DNA of 49,646 bases, from assembly GCF_018006725.1 (NCBI RefSeq), contig NZ_JAGMXV010000010.1, positions 1 to 49,646 of the forward strand. The letters run 5' to 3'. A program made the position numbers and the translations under genes. Below, piece after piece: positions 44,616 to 49,646 of this stretch (the first letter of the stretch is position 1; every line of letters starts with the position of its first letter). The notes under the pieces are model-generated. The model was not told where the DNA came from. It saw nothing but the letters and a program-made list of their open reading frames with translations, and did not search any database. This DNA is from Rhizorhabdus sp. Its GTDB lineage: Bacteria; Pseudomonadota; Alphaproteobacteria; Sphingomonadales; Sphingomonadaceae.

Positions 44616-45191
44616 ATGTCACGATTTGCGCAGTGGTCACGAGACCCGAATGCCAAGGTCCCGGCGGAAGTATTCGCCAGGCGCACCGTCGCCGAAAGCG
44701 ATACGTTTCACCAAGGCCTGCGTGATCTCGTTGAAGGATCGAAAGACTTCAAAGGCAAGGATGAAATCCTCGGCCACATCAACGCGATGCACGACATCGA
44801 CCGGGGCTATGCCCAGCGCATGGCGGCGATGGCGGTCGAGCAGCGCGCCGAACGTGCGGCCGCGTTAGGCTTGTCCGGCGCGGAGAGCGCCACGAAGGCG
44901 GCCGGTGCTTCGGCTAACGGCGCCGTAGCCAGCGGAGCGAAGGCCGCCGGCGCTTCGGTGAATGGAGCGGCCGCAAGCGCGGCGAAATCGGCCACGACCG
45001 CCAAGGCCCTGCCCAAAGGCATGGGGAAAGCCGGCCTCGTCGCCGCCGCGGTTGCTTGTGTCGCCGTGATCGGCACCGCCAGCTACCTTCACCACAAGAA
45101 GAAGCAAGAAACGAAGAACGCGCAGTGGACCGACAGGATCGACGCCCGCCGGGCGCAGGCCGCAGCGCGCGGCACGGGGCTTGGTGCCTAA
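44616..45191 (+). CDS. single-pass membrane protein with Ala-rich repeat
   Basis: A 191-residue protein. Residues 1-80 are charged and helical (SRDPNAKVPAEVFARRTVAE). Residues 85-135 are an Ala/Gly/Ser/Lys-rich low-complexity linker with an imperfect repeat GASANGAVASGAKAA / GASVNGAAASAAKSA. A membrane helix follows at about 140-157 (GLVAAAVACVAVIGTASYL) and then a basic tail. Not recognised. The layout suggests a tethering protein on the inner membrane. It follows the transfer-associated operon after 52 bp. Confidence 0.55.
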   Translation: MSRFAQWSRDPNAKVPAEVFARRTVAESDTFHQGLRDLVEGSKDFKGKDEILGHINAMHDIDRGYAQRMAAMAVEQRAERAAALGLSGAESATKAAGASANGAVASGAKAAGASVNGAAASAAKSATTAKALPKGMGKAGLVAAAVACVAVIGTASYLHHKKKQETKNAQWTDRIDARRAQAAARGTGLGA

Positions 45192-45197
45192 CGCAAA

Positions 45198-45254
45198 TTT
45201 GGTCCCATTGACACCAAACAAGTGATCATGCATTTTGGTCCCGTCAGAACCAAA
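45198..45254. promoter_or_regulatory. tandem operators TTTGGT-N9-ACCAAA
   Basis: Two perfect 6-bp-arm palindromes at 45198-45218 and 45234-45254. Both have 9-bp spacers beginning CCC, and their centres are 36 bp apart. The second ends 4 bp before the GTG start of the next gene. The repeat of arm, spacer length and spacer start makes chance unlikely. Confidence 0.75.
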
Positions 45255-45258
45255 CTGG

Positions 45259-45759
45259 GTGTCGTCTTTGGAACTTCCCTCTGTCACCTCTGCCCGTGCG
45301 GCCGATATCGTCGGCCTCGGCTATGAAGGTTTCCGCAGCTACCTGAAGCGTGGGCTCCTCGGCCGTACCGGCATGCTGCCGGGCTTTCACGCGCCGGGGT
45401 CCGACAGCTTCGATGACCCGGCCCCTCGGGCGGGCTGGAAGCGCTTCGGGGCAACCGACCTCTGCCTCATGCGGGTCGCCAAAATCCTGATGGACCATGG
45501 GTTCAACTTCACCCAGGCCAGCAGCATCGTCTCGCGCCATAAGCTGTGGTCGGACATTCAACACAGCGACGCCCCGGTCGATCGCTACCTCATGGTCTGG
45601 CCGCCCTATGCGGACCACATCTTCTACGAACTGTCGGATCTTCATCACCTGCCCCGCGACCTTCAAGCGCTCTCAGCGGAAGGCCCGGTGACGCTCGTCA
45701 ACATCGGCGACGTCCAGCGCTATGTCGCGGCCGAACTCACGTCGGCCGATCCGAGCTAG
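45259..45759 (+). CDS. putative DNA-binding regulator
   Basis: A 166-residue soluble protein. The N-terminal part (SARAADIVGLGYEGFRSYLK) looks like a MerR-type or winged helix-turn-helix. The next block (KRFGATDLCLMRVAKILMDHGF) fits the second helical element of MerR-like proteins. No metal cysteines follow. Tandem operators lie directly before it, so autoregulation is likely. The start is unclear: GTG at 45259 or TTG at 45268, both without a good ribosome site. Its stop overlaps the stop of the convergent recombinase. Confidence 0.6.
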   Translation: MSSLELPSVTSARAADIVGLGYEGFRSYLKRGLLGRTGMLPGFHAPGSDSFDDPAPRAGWKRFGATDLCLMRVAKILMDHGFNFTQASSIVSRHKLWSDIQHSDAPVDRYLMVWPPYADHIFYELSDLHHLPRDLQALSAEGPVTLVNIGDVQRYVAAELTSADPS

Positions 45760-46361
45760 AGGTCGGGCCGCTCGGACGCATCCCAGAGGCGTTGGGCCAA
45801 TCGCCGCTCCTCCTCCCCGACGACCTGCTGATAGATCGCCGTGGTCTGAGGCTTGGCGTGCCCCATCCAGCGCTGGGCCAGGGCCAGCGGGACATGCTCG
45901 GCGGCGAGCACGCCGAAGCGATGGCGCAGCCCCTTGGCGGTCGCCTGTGGCCCGGCGATTTGCGAGTTCTTCATTAGCCGCTTGATGCGGCGCCAGGCCG
46001 TCTGTCGGCAGCACGACCACAGGCGCTGATCATCCCGACATCCGCTCGCCAACAGTGTCAGCTCGTCCATGAGCGCGCTGGGGATAGGCACCACGCGATA
46101 GCAGAGCCGCCGGCGCTTGAGGGTGCGGATCACGATCTGGCCGCCGGAACGATCAAGGCTGGCGGGGGTCAAGGCGAGCCCCTCGCTGATGCGGCAGCCC
46201 GTATAGGCCAGGAGCAGGGCGAAGGTCCGCGTGCGCGGATCAGCCTGGCGAGCAGCCGCCAGAAACAGGCGCGCTTCGGGAGCACAGAGATACTTCCGGC
46301 GTCCCACCGGATCAAAGAGGCGCGCCGGATCAGCGGCGTCCAATCTCCAGCCGCGTGTCAC
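45756..46361 (-). CDS. short tyrosine recombinase (XerD/integrase family)
   Basis: A 201-residue recombinase consisting essentially of the catalytic domain. Active-site residues: Arg in YTGCRISEGLAL, the box LRHRFG, RWMGH, and the nucleophile Tyr in TTAIYQQV. The N-terminal core-binding domain of full integrases is missing. The GTG at 46361 has GGAGG upstream; a TTG at 46382 inside recombination site 1 is an alternative. Two inverted 25-bp sites lie just upstream. It may resolve plasmid multimers or invert the short segment between the sites. Confidence 0.85.
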   Translation of the reverse strand: MTRGWRLDAADPARLFDPVGRRKYLCAPEARLFLAAARQADPRTRTFALLLAYTGCRISEGLALTPASLDRSGGQIVIRTLKRRRLCYRVVPIPSALMDELTLLASGCRDDQRLWSCCRQTAWRRIKRLMKNSQIAGPQATAKGLRHRFGVLAAEHVPLALAQRWMGHAKPQTTAIYQQVVGEEERRLAQRLWDASERPDL

Positions 46362-46378
46362 GATCCCTCCCAAACGCT

Positions 46379-46403
46379 GCAACAGAATGGCCTATTCTGT
46401 TGC
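46379..46403 (-). repeat. candidate recombination site 1
   Basis: Arms GCAACAGAAT and ATTCTGTTGC (perfect, 10 bp) around a 5-bp spacer. On the minus strand it matches site 2 at 23 of 25 positions. It overlaps the possible TTG start region of the tyrosine recombinase. Confidence 0.7.
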
Positions 46404-46517
46404 AAGGCGTGACCCTGCGTTGACGCTCGCTCATTACAAATAGTGATCGCTTTCAGAAATACCCCGGCGGCGGACGGTAGAATAACTATGATTCAAAACA
46501 AACTCTTAGCTGCTACC

Positions 46518-46542
46518 GCAACAGAATAGGCCATTCGGTAGC
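46518..46542 (+). repeat. candidate recombination site 2
   Basis: A plus-strand copy of site 1 with the same AGGCC spacer and left arm, differing only in the outer right arm, where GCTACCG (46512-46518) pairs with CGGTAGC (46536-46542). It is inverted relative to site 1, with centres 139 bp apart. Confidence 0.7.
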
Positions 46543-46577
46543 ATCGCCCGGCTCCCTTTTCTTGCCGGTGATGCATT

Positions 46578-46949
46578 ATGAACAAGCCCGCCTCATGGAT
46601 GGTGGTTGCCCTTATAGCCCTGATCGAAGTGGCTGGTGCGCACGTCGCCCAAGCAGCGGTGACCAACCGCGAGCCCTACGACGTCGCCATCCGCTGTTTC
46701 GTAGCGAACGGGATCGCGTCCGGCCAGCGCCAGCGGGCCGGTGACTTGGCCAAGGCGGCCTATTACGAAAGTAAGGCTAAGGAATCCTTCGGCGTGGCGT
46801 ACGGCCTCGGCGACATTCTGAAGTTCAGCCGAGCCCAGATCGACGCGGACTTCGAGCGAGCACTTAAAGTTGAGGCCCCTGCGATGCGACGAGATCAACC
46901 GTATTTCTATCGCGTTGTCGCCGAATGCAAAGCTTACCAGCTTATGTAG
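46578..46949 (+). CDS. exported hypothetical protein
   Basis: A 123-residue protein with a signal peptide (1-26, cut after AQA) and a small helical periplasmic domain with two Cys (RCFVANG, AECKAY) that may form a disulphide. Not recognised. It starts 35 bp after recombination site 2, so its promoter probably lies at or between the two sites and its expression could change if that segment inverts. It converges on the next gene with an 8-bp overlap. Confidence 0.55.
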   Translation: MNKPASWMVVALIALIEVAGAHVAQAAVTNREPYDVAIRCFVANGIASGQRQRAGDLAKAAYYESKAKESFGVAYGLGDILKFSRAQIDADFERALKVEAPAMRRDQPYFYRVVAECKAYQLM

Positions 46950-47664
46950 TGCGGACCGGGGTTTCGTTCGCCGAACCCACGCTGAGGCCGTGCCCACCCT
47001 GCTCGGTCTCGCCAACGATCACTTTGGTCGCCGGGGCAATGGCATCGAGCGGGTCTCGCGAGACCGATATTGCGGTATCAGGTTGCGCCGCAAGGGCGGT
47101 ACCGAGACCTTCCTCAACGCTACGGACACGCTCGAACATCGGCAAGTAGTCTGGGCTTTGGTCAGCACCGTGTGCGCCAGCATCGCGCAGCTGATCTTCC
47201 ATGAGTTGGGCGGCACGCAGGTTGCCTTGCGGCGTGCCCTCGGCCAGCGCCTTCTGAATAGCGGCTTGGCGCTCCGCCTCGCGCTTGCGGTACTCTGCCT
47301 CGTCTTCGGGCGACGAGAAGCGCAGGTAGGGATCGAGGACCTTCTTCTCGTAGTAGTCGTCGACCAATCCCAGGACCGTCTTGCGCGCCCGCTCACTGGC
47401 GTCCTGGATAGATGCAGCAGCCGACATCGCCGAGCTGCTACGCGCTTGTTGGGCTGCTAACTGAGCCGCTGCCGAGATCGCGAGGACCTCACCGCGAATG
47501 CTGACCAGGTCCGCGCCGCGGGCTTGATCGACGCGTCGCTGCAGGCCTGCCAGAACCTGCAGCTGCGCCTCAGCCAAGGCGACCGACGCAGTGTCGCCGC
47601 CATGCAGAAGGATGGCCAAATTGGCTTCGAGGTCGGATTGGGCGCTACCGATCCGGCCGATCAA
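46942..47664 (-). CDS. hypothetical helical protein
   Basis: A 240-residue protein that is mainly helical: an Ala/Leu/Gln-rich N-terminal half (LAEAQLQVLAGLQRRVDQAR, SAAAQLAAQQARSSSAMSAA) that may form a coiled coil, then a charged segment (EDEAEYRKREAERQAAIQKA) and a flexible C-terminus. There is no signal peptide. The start is a TTG at 47664 behind AAAGGCGG. Not recognised. It reads away from the CtrA-like site at 47774-47790. Confidence 0.5.
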   Translation of the reverse strand: MIGRIGSAQSDLEANLAILLHGGDTASVALAEAQLQVLAGLQRRVDQARGADLVSIRGEVLAISAAAQLAAQQARSSSAMSAAASIQDASERARKTVLGLVDDYYEKKVLDPYLRFSSPEDEAEYRKREAERQAAIQKALAEGTPQGNLRAAQLMEDQLRDAGAHGADQSPDYLPMFERVRSVEEGLGTALAAQPDTAISVSRDPLDAIAPATKVIVGETEQGGHGLSVGSANETPVRTT

Positions 47665-47773
47665 ATCCGCCTTTAGTCCATCCTCACTTTGGAGGCGGGA
47701 CGAATTGTCGGCTTCGACTGTTATGCGGTAAACGATACAACCTCACACTACACGCAATACTAGAACATATCTC

Positions 47774-47790
47774 ATTAACTTTTCGTTAAT
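47774..47790. promoter_or_regulatory. possible CtrA-type site
   Basis: ATTAAC-5-GTTAAT contains TTAA-N7-TTAA, the core of CtrA sites in alphaproteobacteria. It lies in the AT-rich 202-bp gap between two divergent genes (starts at 47664 and 47867). A random AT-rich dyad remains possible. Confidence 0.4.
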
Positions 47791-47866
47791 TCCGCACTTG
47801 GAAGCCGTATTTCTTCTCGAAACTGTAATACTGCCGCCCGCTCCGATCTGATATTCCTGAAGTTCT

Positions 47867-48460
47867 ATGAGTAAGCTGGATACAGATGCCACACCTGCGG
47901 ACGTCAAAGCCGAGCAATTTCTCAATGCTGGAGCTCGCTATGAAGAGTTCCTGCTGAGACGCGGCGCATCGCCGGAACAAGCGGCCGATCAGCGGCTCGC
48001 CCTCACCCTATTCATGGCTCAAGAAATGCCGGACATCGGCGTGTTGGAAGCCGTGCAAGAGCTTCGCGAAATAGCCACGCGGAAGCCAGTACCGAAACGA
48101 AGGCCCTATCCGGGCCGTGAAGCATGCGAGCTTACGCCGCTCAACTTCCTTCACAAATACTATGGGGATGACATTGCCGCTGGAGGAATGGGCCCCGGTA
48201 GACTTTCGGTCATTGACCAACGGCTCTATCGCGCTGTCTCTTGGGAGTTATCTCAACAGAATCCCCCGCAGGACATCCGTACCTACTTCGAACAACTTTG
48301 CGATGAATCGAAAAGAGGCCGAACAAGCGATCGCCGTTCGCGCGCATGCGCAACGGTCCTTGGTACGAGCGAAGATACCGCTAATCGCTTCTTCCGAAGC
48401 GTGAGCTTTGCACGCCTTGAGCCAGATAAAATACGAACACCTCGTGCCTTTACGCTGTGA
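47867..48460 (+). CDS. hypothetical protein
   Basis: A 197-residue soluble protein with an acidic helical N-terminus (SKLDTDATPADVKAEQFLNA), a basic Pro-rich linker (KPVPKRRPYPGREACELTP) and a C-terminal part rich in Arg and Ser (RGRTSDRRSRACATVLGTSE). Its sequence and flanks are less GC-rich than the metal region, suggesting separate acquisition. Not recognised. No strong ribosome site precedes the ATG. Confidence 0.5.
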   Translation: MSKLDTDATPADVKAEQFLNAGARYEEFLLRRGASPEQAADQRLALTLFMAQEMPDIGVLEAVQELREIATRKPVPKRRPYPGREACELTPLNFLHKYYGDDIAAGGMGPGRLSVIDQRLYRAVSWELSQQNPPQDIRTYFEQLCDESKRGRTSDRRSRACATVLGTSEDTANRFFRSVSFARLEPDKIRTPRAFTL

Positions 48461-48609
48461 TCCTGACTTAAGAAGGCAAACAAATATGATTCAGCGCGCG
48501 GCGTTTTGATTTCGAGGAACCGGTAAGTTCATCAACGGATTTATATCGCGGGTGGCGACCGAGGGTTAAAACATCTCCTCGGTAGAACGCATTTTCGATA
48601 GGCACGACC

Positions 48610-49011
48610 ATGATGCACACGCGCGTTCAATCCCTCCTCAAAGCGAGGAGCGAACAGGCGAACCTGCGTTTTCACCAAATGCACCGCTCATCGCTGTTCA
48701 TCGGCGCGATGTTCGTGCTCTTCACCTACGGCTTTTTCCGAGCGGTCCTGGGACACTCGGTTACCGCCGATGAATACCTGAAGGAGATCGGCATTGTGTT
48801 CGGTGCGGTGGCGATCATCGCCGAAGGCGCGCGCATGATTGGCCGTCTCTGGCTGCAGCATGCGCGGGGGAAATGCCACGACACTCTCCTTCAGGCCCCC
48901 GATGCTGAAGAGCCCGAAGAAGCTGTCGTCATCATTTTGGTTCGTCGGCGTCGGCCGGGAGACAATGCCCGGCGGGTGAATTCCGAACCGCTTGGGAAAG
49001 CGGCGGCCTAG
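48610..49011 (+). CDS. hypothetical two-helix membrane protein
   Basis: A 133-residue protein with two hydrophobic segments at about 28-46 (SLFIGAMFVLFTYGFFRAVL) and 62-80 (IGIVFGAVAIIAEGARMIG), joined by a short periplasmic loop, with a basic C-terminus. Not recognised. Alternative start at the second Met. A small integral membrane protein on a mobile element could act in entry exclusion, but there is no direct evidence. Confidence 0.5.
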   Translation: MMHTRVQSLLKARSEQANLRFHQMHRSSLFIGAMFVLFTYGFFRAVLGHSVTADEYLKEIGIVFGAVAIIAEGARMIGRLWLQHARGKCHDTLLQAPDAEEPEEAVVIILVRRRRPGDNARRVNSEPLGKAAA

Positions 49012-49048
49012 CAGGTGATGGGGCGGCCGAAGCCGCCCCGAGCCAGGC

Positions 49049-49345
49049 CTAACGGCTCCACATGAGCTGATGGCCGCCTTCCGCGCCGTAGACCAGGCGG
49101 CAGAAGATGGCGCCGCCGAAGCTCGGATCGTCGAGCTTGACCGATAGGTAGGGGCGTTCGCCTTGCTGGCTCTTGCGAGACCAGGCCGCGCCGATCTCGA
49201 CCCCACCGGAGAAGACCCGGTAGTCCGGAGCGCTGTCGGTGGCTTTGACGACCGACTGGATGGTGGCCTTGGCCTTGAGCGCCAGGGTGACGATGGAGCC
49301 GACGAAGTTCTCGCCGTCTTTGGTGAAGGTTCCGATGATTGCCAT
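49049..49345 (-). CDS. DUF736 family protein
   Basis: A 98-residue cytoplasmic protein of the DUF736 family: AIIGTFTKDGENFVGSIVTL at the N-terminus, SAPDYRVFSGGVEIGAAW in the middle and a C-terminal PYLSVKLDDPSF segment. Almost all relatives I recall are on alphaproteobacterial plasmids and integrative elements, but no function is established. I chose the ATG at 49345 since the family starts there; the longer upstream frame has no family-like sequence. Its leader runs to the IS end at 49521. Confidence 0.88.
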   Translation of the reverse strand: MAIIGTFTKDGENFVGSIVTLALKAKATIQSVVKATDSAPDYRVFSGGVEIGAAWSRKSQQGERPYLSVKLDDPSFGGAIFCRLVYGAEGGHQLMWSR

Positions 49346-49520
49346 GATGGCCTCCGTTGCTGTTTTGGAAGCCGCCCGATGCGGCCTCGCATGCGCACCG
49401 ACGGAAGGCGATGCAGGGGCGGGATCAGCCCGCAGGGCAGGACGGGAATTTTGAAGCGCAGCGGTCGCGAGGAACGGCTGTAGGCCGGGGGAAAATACTC
49501 GTTGATCCCGACACGCGAGC

Positions 49521-49646
49521 TGACGTGACCCCCGTTTCTCATCCAGTCGTAACGAGAGTCCTGGGTTGATCTGAGCCGTGCTCGGCGGGGGTTGCAAGAG
49601 GCCGGCGCGCGGAGACATCAGGTATCGCAGCGTGCCGGCCGGACTC
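49521..49646 (-). mobile_element. IS3-family insertion sequence, right end (partial)
   Basis: The sequence starts with TGACGTGACCCCC, identical to the IS end at 126 on the opposite edge, and continues with CTCATCCAG and AGAGTCC as in an imperfect partner repeat. The minus-strand frame through it (TAQINPGLSLRLDEKRGSRQ) may be the C-terminal end of the transposase OrfB. That would make this the 3' end of a copy with the same orientation as the one at the left edge. Confidence 0.65.

Noticed and set aside
49346..49520. A third copy of the 33-bp leader element upstream of DUF736
   Set aside because: A GCGAGGAACGG stretch lies at about the right distance (near 49466), but the match to the two clear copies is too weak to count.

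Overview
The window is a GC-rich segment of accessory DNA, almost certainly from an alphaproteobacterium. The support is the codon use, the CzcCBA, CopAB, CsoR and MOBQ gene types, and DUF736 and ArdC-like genes of the kind carried on alphaproteobacterial plasmids and integrative elements. It holds no rRNA, tRNA, CRISPR array, replication initiator, partition genes or type IV secretion channel genes. It is best read as part of a mobilizable plasmid or genomic island. Both edges are ends of what looks like the same IS3-family insertion sequence, about 126 bp at each edge, so the window probably spans the whole unique stretch between two IS copies.

Positions 0.1-35.4 kb form a large heavy-metal resistance region. 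In order: (i) a CzcCBA-type RND pump with a short CDF exporter and a divergent MerR regulator (0.9-8.1 kb); (ii) a cytochrome c/FTR1 iron permease (8.3-10.2 kb); (iii) a lead/zinc-type set of lspA, an HMA-CDF exporter and MerR (10.3-12.2 kb); (iv) a copper block (12.8-26.7 kb) with a CusF-like chaperone, a DUF2231 protein, the multicopper oxidase CopA, CopB, DUF411, PepSY and DUF305 proteins, two acyltransferase-3 proteins, a CnrYXH-like anti-sigma/sensor/ECF sigma operon, CsoR and a Cu(I) P-type ATPase; (v) a CusCBA-type Cu/Ag RND pump (26.7-33.1 kb); (vi) a MerR/MerT/GDCCVxC set without MerA (34.3-35.4 kb).

The most informative signal is regulatory. Eight copies of a promoter-like element, TGAGGG - 16 bp (17 in one copy) - CGTA, lie 40-200 bp upstream of genes in the copper block, in the sense orientation each time. 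One lies upstream of the CnrYXH-like operon itself. This looks like the ECF sigma factor's own regulon. It would tie together the CopA operon, the CusF protein, both DUF305 proteins, both acyltransferases and an orphan second anti-sigma-like gene.

Positions 35.5-49.6 kb are a mobilization and maintenance region: a class II Fic protein with twin operator palindromes, a candidate MOBQ oriT, a MobA/MobL relaxase, a VbhA/VbhT-like Fic toxin-antitoxin pair, a TraG/VirD4-like coupling ATPase with a cluster of unknown membrane and helical proteins, a possible autoregulator with tandem TTTGGT-N9-ACCAAA operators, a short tyrosine recombinase beside two inverted 25-bp sites, and several unrecognised genes ending with DUF736. 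Genes overlap by 4 bp at many junctions (ATGA or GTGA), indicating tight operons.
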